DNA of 64,000 nucleotides from positions 1,399,546 through 1,463,545 of the forward strand of contig NW_021940922.1 of assembly GCF_004337985.1 (NCBI RefSeq). Reading direction: 5' to 3'. The position numbers and the translations under genes are program-made. The notes beneath the pieces are model-generated. The model saw nothing but the letters and a program-made list of their open reading frames with translations, did not search any database and was not told the origin of the DNA. The stretch is from Pyricularia pennisetigena. Lineage: Eukaryota; Ascomycota; Sordariomycetes; Magnaporthales; Pyriculariaceae. This document shows positions 1 to 10,490 of this stretch, piece after piece (positions within the stretch are counted from its first letter, which is position 1; every line of letters begins with the position of its first letter).

Positions 1-15
1 TTTCATGGGTAGCTT

Positions 16-162
16 TAGTCTCAGGGCTCATCCCTAAAGCCCAGAACTGCACAATTGATCCACTTCGTGGCTTATTTGCGGCTTTGCAATGTTTATGTGG
101 GACCATGCAAAGAACGCTTTGGTTTAGGTCTGAGGACAACTTGTCGATTTTCGCCGTTCATG
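16..162 (+). repeat. A-type end fragment of a hairpin-ended element
   Basis: This begins TAGTCTCAGGGCTCATCCC and runs through the block that recurs across the window: subterminal hairpin, then GAGGACAACTTGTCG, then TTTCGCCGTTCATG. It is cut short where the next copy begins at 163. I call this end type 'A'. It differs from the 'B' end, which starts TAGTCTCAGTGCTCAGACTAG. Only the end survives here. Confidence 0.85.
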
Positions 163-1568
163 TAGTCTCAGGGCTCATCCCTGAAGCCCAGAGCTCCACA
201 ATTGATCCACTTCGTTCGCTTCGCTCCACTTCGTGGCTCAATTGCGGCTTTGCAATGTACCTGTGGGTCCATCCAAAGAACGCTCTGGATCAGGTCTGAG
301 GACAACTTGTCGATTTTCGCCGCTCATGGCGGTATTTTCGTCAATTCGGCGACTAACACTCCGTTATAAAAAAATAAATAAAAATCGTAAAAATAAGCGG
401 TTTGTACGTTGAAAATAGCATTTAGTACCGTTATTAATAACAATTTAGTTTATATTTTTATATCTATAATTGGGCGAATTCGCTAGGCCCTGCCCTTAAT
501 CCGCTCATGGCGGTACTATTTTTCCGATTTTATTTTCGATTTTCGTATTTTTTTATATTATTATTATTTGTTAATATGATTTCAAAGTTTTTATTGGTGG
601 GGGATGGTGTATATGTAAATAACCGTATACCGGATTTTGGTATATATGTTTGATTATATAAGCCGTGAAATAAACGGATAGGTAAGGTATATACAATTTT
701 ATATAGAATTTACAATTGAAACGCTTTTATATTTTTGCCAATGATGGCGATAATAAAGCCAAAATTTCAGGGATTGGATTACGTATACATACAAGCGTCT
801 AGGTGAAATGCGCTTCGTAATACCGGCTTTAATACTATTTTTATTAAAAGAAATGGTAAAATTATATTGTTTTTATATTCTTTATATTATTTAAAAAAAT
901 ATAAATGGTAAAAAAAGCGTTAAATAACATTAATATATAATAATTTATCATTAATGCTTTATTAGAGTTCTTGTTAAATTTAAACATAATTGGGCGAATT
1001 ATCAAGTTTTTTAATAAAATATTTATTAAATGAAAAATGTTGATATAATATTTATTTCAAGCGGTAATCGCATGCACTTTCCACTGCCACGCTAATTTGA
1101 AAATCGCTTTTATAATAATATATTTTATTTGTATAAATCATCTTTTTTCAAAACAATAAATTAAAGATAAAAATATATATTAAAATTCTGAAAATATATT
1201 TAATATTTAAATATTTTTACACTTGGAAGAGATATACCCACGGTCCTTGCGTTCAAAAAATATAAAAAATTCATTTACTACAACGCAGGTTACCTTATAT
1301 TTTTACGATTTTTATCCATTTATTTATTCGAATATTTAATTATATACAGTGGTTATACTATTGGTATTACGTATGCAGTGCATGCACAGTGCGAAAACAG
1401 TACAAATACCCGCCATGAGCGGGGAAAATCGACAAGTTGTCCTCAGACTAGAACGAGCGCGATCTTTTCGGCCAATGTAATTGGTCGAAAAGCCATGTGG
1501 CTGAAAGGTACATGGAGCGCTCGGTCCCCACTGCGAAGCAGGGGGGTCTAGTCTGAGCACTGAGACTA
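163..1568 (+). mobile_element. Short hairpin-ended element, A end to B end (copy 1)
   Basis: The left end is type A (TAGTCTCAGGGCTCA at 163) and the right end is an inverted type B (…GCACTGAGACTA finishing at 1568). At 1406 bp it is shorter than the roughly 1.84-kb copies elsewhere. The interior (about 340-1330) is AT-rich, contains no convincing gene, and resembles the interiors of the other copies (for example, 'accaatttt' stretches and GCATGCACTTT-type blocks). The B end carries the diagnostic hairpin of CTTTTCG/CGAAAAG arms around an AAT/ATT core. No target duplication is visible, so the two ends may have been brought together by later rearrangement. Confidence 0.7.
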
Positions 1569-2342
1569 GGCGCGAACTGGGTTTCGATCATGCATTCCTT
1601 CTCGAAGCGCATTTTAAATTTTGCATACTGGAAGGGGGAATGCATTTATCTACGGTGTCGGACTGCTCCTGCTACTCGATTCTCAAATCCCGGAAAATGC
1701 GAAAAACAACATATAAATATAGTGGAATTCCCTTCGAATTGTTTACCGCCATCAATAACATAATACGGGTTGTATTAAAATTACGTTCGTTAAGTCGAAG
1801 GGGCTTAACTACCACGTTTGAAATTTTCGAATACACACTCTATTAAATCGCTAATTAGCTCTGGCGGTTCACCTATCCAAAATTTATATTATATATTGGC
1901 CCACCTAGATCGTTTTAATATTCGTAGGCGTCCATAAAATCCTAACTTTAATTTGCCGGTTAAATGCCAAATACGCGGCCTTACAAAACTCGCCTCCATT
2001 ATCCGACATGAAAATATTATAATGGAAAAGAATTCGGGTGAGCGGCCGCGGTAAAACATTCGCACACGATTATATTAAGGAATTTTCGAGCAGGCAGGAG
2101 AGACTGTAACTTTTCCCGGACCTTTAATTACCACATATAAAAACGGTCGATAGTGCTGCAATGTTGTAAAAAATGCGTAAGTCCGCAGGCGCTTTAGGCC
2201 CCTTGTTAGTAAAAATAATACCTCCAAACAGGCCATACTGCGTAAATGGAACCAACGCTGGCCCAGCTAAATCGGCCGCCAATTTGCGTACATGCTCGGT
2301 GAACAATGGCACAATTTCAATTTCCGCTATCTCGTTAACCGC
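1569..2342 (-). pseudogene. P-loop ATPase gene fragment, RIP-damaged, both ends lost
   Basis: Read on the minus strand from 2342, the frame gives a fungal-type ATPase segment. It includes 'LFTEHVRKLAADLAGPALVP', then a stretch ending 'LSTVFICGN', then an in-frame stop, then 'RSGKSYSLSCLLENSLI'. Restoring the stop (TAA) to CAA gives GNQRSGKS, a Walker A-like loop near 2106-2141. Further on, 'YNIFMSDNGGEFCKAAYLA' and 'KFKMRFEKECM' remain in frame with interspersed stops. The fragment is bounded on both sides by B ends of hairpin elements, so the gene was split. I do not know the protein's role. It resembles multi-copy fungal ATPase-like hypothetical proteins, and that is from memory, not a search. 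Confidence 0.55.
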
Positions 2343-4206
2343 TAGTCTCAGTGCTCAGACTAGACCCCCCTGCTTCGCAGTGGGGACCGAACGCTCCATG
2401 TACCTTTCAGCCACATGGCTTTTCGACCAATTACATTGGCCGAAAAGATCGCGCTCGTTCTAGTCTGAGGACAACTTGTCGCATTTCGCCGTTCATGGCG
2501 GTACCACCAACGATAATCTGTCGCATTTCGCCGTTTATAACGGTATTTTTAATAATATATTTAATATTACGATATCGCTTATGATTATTTTATTAATATA
2601 AGGATAATTTGTGGTATTCTGCCGTTTGTAGCGGGTAAATGCAATATATTCGCATTATAATGGTAAAAGAAAATAATGTACCCATAGTATGCAATTGAAT
2701 ATTCGTATAAAAAAATAAATAAAAACTATAGAAATATATAGTAATTTGCGTTAAGTTTATTGGAGTTTGCTGAGTACTTGAATGCCGGCCGCGTCTTTAT
2801 AGCTACTGTATTTGGAAAGATATTAAAATATTAAATAAAATCTGTAATTTTTTATTATATTTAATTCTTGTTTTAAATAATGGTATGCAATAATTATTTT
2901 AATTTAGTTTACAGCTTTTATACCTTAGTAAACCTAATACTGCAAAGTGCATGCAATTATCGATTGAAACAAAAGTTTTATTAATATTCTTATATAAATT
3001 AACAATTTGTTAAAAAATTAAATAATTTACGCAAATATTGGTAGAATGAAAATATTTTCACTTGATATATTCCTTAATCAATTTGCTAGTAGATTTTATA
3101 TAAGTTTTTCTTTATAAATTTTATTCAATTAAATAAAGCAAAAAATACAAAAAAACACAAATTTAGCATTTGTTTATATAAAAACATAAGAAGGGCCGGT
3201 ATTGCAAGTCGGGTTTTACGTTAACGTTTATTTATATATATAATCCACTTTTTCAAATTTTGGTTTTCTTAATGTTAGAATTGGTAAAAATGTAAAAGCA
3301 TTTCGATGGTAAAATATATATAAAATTAGATATACCTTACCTATCCGCATATTTAAGGGCTTATATAACTAGGTATACGTACAAAAATGTGATATTATAT
3401 TAAGTATATATATGCCACCCCCCACGTGCAAAAACCACAGAATTCTGCTGCAAAACAAAAATAATATAAAATTAATTAAATAAAGCAAAAAGATTTATAA
3501 AATACACATTTACCATTTGTTTTTATTAAACAGGTTTCAAAGCCGATATTGTAAGTACGATTTGACTTGGACGTTTGTCTATATACGTAATCAAATCTCT
3601 GAAGTTTTGGTTTCATTATCGTTAAAACTGGTAAAAATATAAGCGAGTTTCGATTGTAAATTATATATAAAAAAGTATATACTTTGCCTATCCGCTTATT
3701 TAACTGCTTCTATAATCCGATATAAGCACCAAAATTTCTTATAACGATATATACATATATACGACCCTCCACGTGCAAAAAGTATAAAATTTGGTCAAAA
3801 ATTAAAAATAATATTAAAAAAAATCGAAAATCGAAAAAAAATCGAAAAAACAGTACCGCCATGAACGGATTAAGGGCGGGCTATATCCAACTTTTAATTG
3901 GCGTACCGGGTGCAAAAAGTTTTGGATTTATGAAAAAGGCCTAACAATTTCTATTTTCAACGATATTTTCTTTTTTCGATATTTTGCGTGGTTGTGGAAT
4001 AATAAGGGAGTGTCGGTCGCAAAAAGGCCAAAAATACCGCCATGAACGGCGAAAATCGACAAGTTGTCCTCAGACCTGAACCAGAGCGTTCTTTGGATGG
4101 ACCCACAGGTACATTTCAAAGCCGCAATTGAGCCACGAAGTGGAGCGAAGCGAACGAAGTGGATCAATTGTGGAGCTCTGGGCTTCAGGGATGAGCCCTG
4201 AGACTA
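2343..4206 (+). mobile_element. Short hairpin-ended element, B end to A end (copy 2, 1.86 kb)
   Basis: The left end is type B (TAGTCTCAGTGCTCAGACTAG at 2343) and the right end is an inverted type A (…GAGCCCTGAGACTA at 4206). Just inside the B end is a repeated iteron of the form TGTCGCATTTCGCCGTT-ATGGCGGTA. The interior has no coding potential but contains two related sub-blocks, each with an ACGTG-flanked stretch followed by 'TTGGTTTTATTATCGTTAAAA'-like sequence. This is the best-preserved short copy. The flanks (GTTAACCGC and GGAGAAGAA) do not match, so no target duplication remains. Confidence 0.8.
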
Positions 4207-4398
4207 GGAGAAGAAAGGAAACAAACAAAGTTCTGGGCTTGACGCGACGTAGATAAAGGTATCACCCTGGTGGGTCGTTGGTCAGGGGTCAGGGTTAAGG
4301 TCTGGCGATCTCATGGTCCAAATGTCACAATATGCGTTATTTAGCATGTAATGGATCCACTTTTATTTGTATAATGGCCGCTAGCCAGATTGATGTAT
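4207..4398. other. Boundary of a non-RIP island, with a fragment of repeat family C
   Basis: Base composition returns to normal immediately after the element end at 4206, and the CpG/TpA skew typical of RIP disappears. Around 4332-4376 the sequence GCATGTAATGGATCCACTT matches, inverted, a stretch of the repeat family seen at 57370-57395 and 61880-61915. I see no gene in this short stretch. Confidence 0.5.
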
Positions 4399-4566
4399 CT
4401 ATGGGAGAGATGCATACTTTACGATTTGCGTTTTAGTCATGTCCAGAAGCAATGCAGCCTGGGCTTGTGAAGGAGCATTTCCAACACGGCGCAGCCCACC
4501 AAGCTCGCGAAATTGCTGAAAGACTCGAACCTGGTCCTCGCGGGGTGTGTGGAGACGACTGAGTAC
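4399..4566 (-). pseudogene. Unrecognised C-terminal coding fragment
   Basis: The minus strand is open from 4566 down to a stop at 4399-4401. It reads 'LHTPREDQVRVFQQFRELGG', then 'LRRVGNAPSQAQAALLLDMT', then 'KTQIVKYASLP'. The composition is protein-like, with no RIP-type stops. The frame starts just after a TAA, and an upstream exon is possible because AAGTACTC-like sequence precedes it. I do not recognise the family. It may be the last exon of a host gene whose other exons lie in 4570-4860, where I found no convincing continuation. Confidence 0.35.
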
Positions 4567-4890
4567 TTATCTGACTGAAATCCGGGGATAATACTGGCAG
4601 GGGCTGCCCAACTCCTGGTCTAATGGGCTTTTAAATACTTTCTTATACCTGTGTCCAACTGTGGATCGATGAAATGGTACGTAAGTTTGGCAGCGATATG
4701 GGCTTATCCGCGTTCCCCTGTAAAACCTGTGCTAACTGCCACAATGCGGTACGTGGCGATTATAAAACGCGTAAACACTGGTTTTATGCGCACTATTGGC
4801 TCGTGGTGTCTTGTAAAATTCTAGGGGGATAAATAAACAGAAAAAATCAATTCTTCTTCTCGTCCTTTTGCTTATCCCCCAGAGTCGGGG

Positions 4891-5336
4891 TTAAGGTAAG
4901 GGTCTTTTCGTGATTGGCAATATGCTGGTAATTGGGATATCTTTGGCGCAGTTGCCCATGACATTAACCACTCTGTCCCAAACGAGATGGTCAGCAATGA
5001 GGGGCCAGCGCCTCACCTCACCCGGGGTCACTGCTCGCCTGTTCAGCGACCTACCGGATTGCGCCGTATTATGCAACAAATCAATTGCATATCAACACCA
5101 GAGTGCGGCCAGGGTGAGAAAGTCAAAAATAAAAGTGCACCACGTTGCAGGAAATGTAGGAGACATGTAAAGCGGATTGCCTCAGAGGCCTCGACTGCCT
5201 TCTCCATCTCGGCGAAATCGCCAGTAATGAGATATGGGTGGTCGCAATTGCCGGTTGCACTAACCGTTGTGCTACATAGTAGTGTTGCAGATAGCAGGCT
5301 TGGCAAGGTGTTGCAGTAAATAGATCTTGGCATCAC
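4891..5336 (-). CDS. Candidate small secreted protein (spliced or damaged)
   Basis: The minus-strand start at 5336 gives 'MMPRSIYCNTLPSLLSATLL' followed by CSTTVSA, which looks like a signal peptide. It continues 'TGNCDHPYLITGDFAEMEKA' and 'VEASEAIRFTC'. A second open stretch on the same strand, ending near 4891, reads 'SLNRRAVTPGEVRRWPLIAD' and 'HLVWDRVVNVMGNCAK'. The two are in different frames, so either an intron lies between about 5160 and 5030 or there is a frameshift. The sequence is not RIP-mutated. Cysteine-containing small secreted proteins of this size are common in plant- or fungus-associated ascomycetes. I assign no function, and the exon structure is uncertain. Confidence 0.35.
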
Positions 5337-6072
5337 ATGACCAGAGGAGCTTAGTCAGCGCTGTGCACACCATAAAAGCGCTGCCACGCTCGTTAGCCTA
5401 GATAGCGCACCTTACCTGAATACATGGCTCTCCTACCACTCATGCAGGCTGCACGTGTACGTTCGTGTGCGTCACAAGGCACCTTTCGTTTCCTGTACAT
5501 CATACCAATCAACGCTAGACCCACAATTTGCCTGCCCTACTGGTCCGTACAATCAGATTAATTGATTTCACCCACAAAATGTTCACTCAAAAACTGGCAA
5601 GATAATATGAGACAGTCAAAATTTCGTCTTGCCCTCCATTCCAAGAGGGCCACCTTCACGTAACCTCGCACGTGAGAAACTCATACAGGGCGGACGGCTC
5701 TTCGGTTCCATTTTTTACAACTGAAGCTAGGCCCAGGGCTCCAATCTTGGGCTCATCTGTCTTTCCTCATTCACTGCTCATAGCACACTATTCGTAGCGC
5801 AAGGCGGTCCATTTCAACTGGGCCACCCTAATGTTAGAGAAACATTTTCAGCACCTAAGTTACCTGCTCCTTGATGTTCTATGCAAGGCGAGGAGGGGCT
5901 CTGGCACTAGCTCTAACTTCCTGAGTGGGCTTAGCTTACATAATATTTTATGCCTGATACACCAGGCATAAAGTTGTACCCCTCTGTTGTCTGCAGGAAA
6001 GCCGGGGAAAAGATTACATTTCCTCACAGCCACCTTCAGCTTTGGAAGGGTCAACAATCACTATTTGGGATC
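5337..6072. other. Intergenic region upstream of the phosphoglycerate-mutase-like gene
   Basis: About 740 bp of ordinary composition. The open frames here are short and overlap in both directions without recognisable domains. The stretch probably contains the 5' regions of the divergent gene at 5336 and of the pseudogene starting at 6073. I see no repeat or RNA gene in it. Confidence 0.4.
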
Positions 6073-6930
6073 ATGTCTGACCAGGATGCAGTCACGCCTC
6101 GAGTTTTCCTTATGCGGCATGGTAAGATTTATTGATATATTTACTAGAAGACATGAGATTATATGTTAATGATACATATTTGTACTTCAGGGGAGACGGA
6201 ATGGGCGAAGTCAGGGCGCTTCACGGGCACTACGGACATCGAGCTCACGGAAGATGGCATTAAATAGGTCTCTTCAGCGGGAGTGAGGTTCGTGGGAGTC
6301 AACAACCTCATTAACCCGCGTCGGTTGGGGAAAGTTTTTGTTAGCCCAAGAAAGAGAGCAGTGCAAACGTTAGAGCTGCTACTGCCGCAAGAGGGTGTCG
6401 TCCAGGGGCAATATGAAGTCACTGCCACTGAAGAAATTGCAGAGTGGATTACAGTCGTTACGAAGGGCTCAAGGAAGAGGAAATCAGAGGCTCAAGGAAA
6501 GAAAGGGGTCTAGATTCGGAACGGGAGTGGAACATCTGGAGGGATGGATGTGAGGGCGGAGAGTATGACGCTCATCTTGTGAACTTTTCCAAATGTCGGC
6601 CGGTACTCACTACGTTCACTACAGATCAAAAGACGCAATCACCGAGCGACTGGATAAGCTTATATCTCGGATAAAAGACTTTCAGAGACCCTATATGGCA
6701 GGTGAGAAGCCCGTTGATGTGCTTATTGTGAGTTCTAACACCTTTCACTTCACTCGACCTTCGCATGCAGCCGCTGATACAAAAGATCAAGGTCGCACAT
6801 GGTCTCATTCTACGCTGCTTTTGTCTGCGCTGGGTTGGTTTTGATATCGATTATGACGTGTCGATAATGTTTAGTCCTGGTGCAGTTGCAACTTTGAGGT
6901 ATGCTCAATAATCTTGAAGCGAACTCCCGA
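6073..6930 (+). pseudogene. Histidine phosphatase / phosphoglycerate-mutase-family gene, recently inactivated
   Basis: Exon 1 (6073-6121) encodes 'MSDQDAVTPRVFLMRHG'. The intron at 6122-6190 (GTAAGA…CAG) leads into 'ETEWAKSGRFTGTTDIELTE'. The catalytic RHG motif is intact. Next come 'LGKVFVSPRKRAVQTLELLL', then 'TEEIAEW' and 'DYSRYEGL', then 'RDGCEGGE'. Introns at 6563-6624 and 6728-6791 restore GGESKDAITERLDKL and the second motif VAHGLILRCF. The family includes SHB17-type sugar-bisphosphatases, judged by the similar layout. Three lesions break it: a TAG at 6265-6267 where CAG (Gln) is expected, a missing base near 6446 between the codons for W and D, and another missing base near 6905. Splice sites and catalytic residues are otherwise preserved, so the loss is recent, or the two indels are assembly errors. 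Confidence 0.8.
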
Positions 6931-7092
6931 TTTCCGTCGTGCAGTGCTGACATTGATCGTGCGAAAGCTACAAGAACGGCGATGCTGACAGGCCTGAATT
7001 GCACATCGGCCCTCCGTCAAAATAGCTAGTATCAGATAACATACCAATTGGAAAAAATCTCATTGATGAACTGATCTTCTTCACAGCTTAAG

Positions 7093-7563
7093 TTAATTTA
7101 CACATGAAAAAGCAGCGGCTAGCAACCCTTCAAAAGCGTGGCAGAGCCTTGCATCCTGACGCGTCCGCAGAAGAACTGCGTCGCGGATATTATACAAGCA
7201 TGACCCGTCTAAACTCAACAGCTTCAGCAAGTGATGAGACCAAGCGAGTATTGACATGGTATCCGCGTCGGCATGCTCAGCTATTATTGTACCCAAGAGT
7301 CCAGAATTCTGGAGGCCATGGTACTTCTGGCAATGTTCTAGAAAGAGTTTAAGAATGTCGTGTTTGTTGTGAATTATTGCCATCATTAACGGTGTTCGTC
7401 CATTCATCAAGGCTTCGTTCAGGTCAGCTCCATGGTTGAGAAGGATTGTTGCACATGCAACGTGTCCCTTGATAGCTGCTGTATGCAGCGCCGTGCGTCC
7501 CTCTGGGTTGCAAGCACGAATGTTGGCGCCATGTTCGATGAGCAACCTAACCATGTCCGCCAA
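7093..7563 (-). pseudogene. Ankyrin-repeat protein, C-terminal part, truncated at the hAT element end
   Basis: The minus strand reads 'MADMVRLLIEHGANIRACNP', then 'EGRTALHTAAIKGHVACATI' and 'LLNHGADLNEALMNGRTPLM'. These are three ankyrin units with the usual G-TALH-AA, G---LL--GA pattern. They are followed by a non-repeat tail of about 85 residues with its own stop. Upstream, the frame runs directly into the terminal sequence of the hAT-type element (TAAGGCCTGCC at 7565), so the N-terminal part is missing. The missing half is not at the other end of the element, where a pogo-like transposase lies instead. There is no RIP damage in the surviving part. Confidence 0.75.
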
Positions 7564-7564
7564 C

Positions 7565-7735
7565 TAAGGCCTGCCAAAACCCGAAAACAGGTTTAGCCCA
7601 GCCCGGCCCGCCAACCCATGGGCTCTTGGCGGGGGCCCGTAATGGCCCACGGGTTTTCTTGGCGGGTAGATGGGGGCCCGCGGGCTGGCGGGCTCAACCC
7701 GAATTGGGTAGCCCGCGGGTTTTCGTGCTGAGGCG
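7565..7735 (+). repeat. GC-rich left subterminal block of the hAT-type element
   Basis: A run of GGGCCCG/CGGGCTGGCGGG words, unlike the surrounding AT-rich DNA. The words CCCACGGGTTTTCTTGG and GGGCCCGCGGG recur, inverted, at the right end (15590-15745). The paired position argues for a transposase-binding subterminal region. Confidence 0.7.
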
Positions 7736-7941
7736 ATTAAGAAGGAATAACAATGTAAAAGGAAGACGATTTTGTTAGAATTGGGATAAATAGTTAATAA
7801 ATAAAATGTATCCATTAGTGTAACCATCGATTAGCAGGTTTTAAAACTAAAAACAACGCAATATAATGGGAGGGAAATTATGGTAACCATCCTAAATAAC
7901 CATCCCTCTTTTTAAACCCATTATTTTGTTCCTCACACAAC

Positions 7942-9024
7942 CTAACTAGTATTTTCCATATCCGTGTCAGGGTTGATAAAGTTAACCTGGTTATCCTGCT
8001 GTTTTTCCTGTTTTTTATCCTGTTTATCATCCAGTTTTTCATCCTGTTTTTCATCCAGTTTTTCATCCTGTTTTTCATCCAATTTTTCATCCTGTTCTTC
8101 CTCCTTATTTTCATAATTATTTTCACCTATACTATTAGGTAAAGAAAATAAAGACGAAAAGGAAGTCGAATCCGCAGACGAAAACGAAGACGACGAATTT
8201 GCAATAATAGTTAATTGCGGCAGACTTTTTCCAGCAGTTCTGGGGAATGTTTTGCCAGTAGTTTTGGCAGGTTTTTTACCTGCAGGTTTAGCAGGTGACG
8301 GAGTTTTCGCTATTTTGGAAATTTTTGGGAACCTCGATGCAGGGCGTAATGGGTTTTAACCATTAGGACCAAATGAAGTCGAAACGACGGGTAATGGGGA
8401 TATAAGCTTTTTATTTTTGGGGCCAGTGCGGAAATAACCAGCCATTTGAAAATCCTTTTGGCTGGAATACTGGGGGTATATCCATTTATCCATAGTGTTT
8501 AAAATATATTTGACGAAATGTATATTTTTAATTTGGATAGTAACACGGCGAGCGTGGATGGCGCAGAAATTGGTAGCTAAATAATATTAAAATGGTTATA
8601 TAGGATGGTTATAATAAAGGGGTTTTACCTGTAAAAAGAATGATAAAGAAACATTCTGCTGCTTTTTGCAAAGCCATAAGGGCGATTAGTTGGAAGCGAA
8701 AACCATGTTTATAATTTTGAACCAGTTCCCGTACCAGGCGTCGGAAAAGAGCTTTGGGGACGAATAGTTTAGGGGTTTTTTAGTACCGCCTGATCTTGCG
8801 TAAAACAATTACTAAAATGGAGTTAATATATAATTGTAAAATAGAAAATGGATAAAACTTACTACCAGGTTTAAACCGGCGATTTTGCCCCTGCTTGCCC
8901 ATTGGTATATTCTTTTTAGAACCTTTTATATAAATTGAGGAGAGGTTTAAGGTTTCGTAAATTAAAAAGAGGTTTAAGGTTTTTTGCCTGCAATTGAACG
9001 GGGAATTTGGGCGCGAGGAACCAT
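7942..9024 (-). pseudogene. Histone H3-like gene 1 with long acidic C-terminal extension
   Basis: The minus strand starts at 9024 with 'MVPRAQIPRSIAGKKP', which aligns with the H3 N-terminal tail. A later segment ends RRFKPG before an intron. The next exon reads RKIRRY, then a stop (CAA to TAA), then 'KTPKLFVPKALFRRLVRELV', 'QNYKHGFRFQLIALMALQKA' and AECFF. After an intron (about 8585-8637) it continues 'TNFCAIHARRVTIQIK' and 'NIHFVKYIL'. That matches the order of the H3 fold: αN, α1, α2 (ALQEA), then CAIHAKRVT and α3. Beyond the fold there is an extension of about 170 residues containing 'PAKPAGKKPAKTTGK', a Ser-rich stretch, and repeated QDEKLDEK units coded by 8000-8110. In-frame stops are all explained by C-to-T change. 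No chromatin function can be claimed. Confidence 0.6.
8000..8112 (-). repeat. Minisatellite coding for QDEKLDEK units
   Basis: Plus-strand words CATCCAGTTTTTCATCCTG alternate in a 24-bp period. On the minus strand they encode about five repeats of (K/L)DEKQDEK inside the C-terminal extension of H3-like gene 1. The charged repeat is open throughout despite the RIP damage nearby. Confidence 0.75.
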
Positions 9025-9555
9025 TTTAACTAAATTGATTAAAAATAGCCTGGCGATGAATTTTTTAATAAGAATAAGAATGGTAGCGGAAAATGGTTAC
9101 AAGTGATGCGAATGGTGGATAACGAAAAATGAAAACAGAAAAAAAATTGGTGCGGATAAGTGGTCGGGTTAAAAGCCGAATTTTTTTTTGGCAATTGCGA
9201 AAAAGTAAATAAAGGCGGGGTGTTATTTAATCTAAACCTAATTAGGTTTAACGTGGAAAACTTTCACAGCGGCGCTAAGCCTAATTGGGTAAGGTGCAAA
9301 CAAATTGAATGTGGGGTAACCAAATTGGGAATCCAAACGCAAAATTTTTTTGTTTTATTAAATTTATTAAATTTATCAAAATAACAAAAATTTGAATTTT
9401 AACCAGAATTTTCAATTTCAAATTTTGATCACAATTTTGCTACATTTGGAACAATCAGTCATTTTTAAATATTGTTATTACTTGCAAATGTGGGTAAGCA
9501 TTTTCATTTTAAAAAATGCATTTCAATTCTAATTTGAAAATTAACAATTTCTAGC

Positions 9556-10490
9556 CCGCAAACGCAAAAACGACGAAAAAATAGGACAGAAAGCCCACAA
9601 GTCGCGCGATCGCAACAAAAAGCTGAAAACGCAAGCAGAGAATGGCGACGAATCTAAACTAGTAGTGGACCGCGCACGCAAGCGTTTCAACACCGCATTG
9701 TTTCGTTAAAAGTCCAAACTGCGGAGCGAATATAAATACCCTACGTTTATTAAATTCGTACGAAAGCAACTGGAAAATGAGCTTAAAGTTAATTTTATTG
9801 CCAAAAAATGAGTAACCATTATATATAACCTTTTTTAATACCAAAATAACGTGGTAACCATTGAATATAACCATCCAGGAAATTTCAAAACCAGTATTGG
9901 AAAAACCTGCAATCCAAATTCGGCTTGAAATCCCGCACCCCTGCCCCAATCGACGACGAGAATTGGGAAGATGTGGAGGATTTAAATGATCTCAAAAAGG
10001 CTTTTAAAGCGTTTTTTCAAATTCCCATTAAAAAAGCCGAATTTAAGATGCAAAAATGGGAAAAAATGGTTATTGCATTATTATATAAATAATACACCTA
10101 CCAAGGTAAAGCGAGTTAATTTGTCCGCCAGATTTTCCACAGGTTTGGAAAAGGTATTCTACCTGAAAATTCTCTTAAATTTGGTTATATAATGCGCCAA
10201 ATCCGCCACAAAACCGCGCATTTTGGTGAAACGGCCAATTTAAATCAAACCAAAATGGCTAAATTGGTGAGTTACAAATGGTTATATAGGATGGTTATTT
10301 AAATACACGGTTAACAATTTTAAGTATTGCGTCGTTCATCTTACCATATAATATATCGATGCTGGCATTCCCTGGCAACCCATTTGGCCACTAAAGTGCA
10401 TTATTGGGCGAAAAACACTGCGGTTTATAATTCTAATATAAACCAAATGTACCAGTTGTTTGAAGCTAAAACAAAATAAATCTTATACAT
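9556..10490 (+). pseudogene. Unrecognised multi-exon gene inside the hAT-type element
   Basis: A basic stretch 'ARKRKNDEKIGQKAHKSRDR' begins near 9556 and runs to 'SEYKYPTFIKFVRKQLENEL'. An apparent intron at about 9810-9880 (GTAACCATT…CCAG) carries the repeated ATGGTTA motif. The next exon encodes 'KSRTPAPIDDENWEDVEDLN' and 'DLKKAFKAFFQIPIKKAEFK', open for roughly 60 codons. After a further intron come 'VKRVNLSARFSTGLEKVFYL' and 'KILLNLVI', then a stop, then CAKSATKPRILVKRPI. I considered a histone H2A/H2B relationship because of the neighbouring H3-like genes, but the match is weak. Family unknown. Confidence 0.35.

Noticed and set aside
2343..4206. 9-bp target duplication around the short elements
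   Set aside because: I compared the flanks of copies 1, 2, 4 and 5 and of the A-A element at 25243-26090. None shows matching 9-mers. Only the 13.8-kb element does. The TA next to each end belongs to the terminus itself.
9700..10490. Possible H2A- or H2B-like histone beside the H3-like genes
   Set aside because: KILLNLVI…KPRILVKRPI and SEYKYPTFIKFVRKQ can be lined up with parts of H2A α2/α3 and H2B α1, but identities are few and the intervening exon does not fit. Kept as an unrecognised gene.
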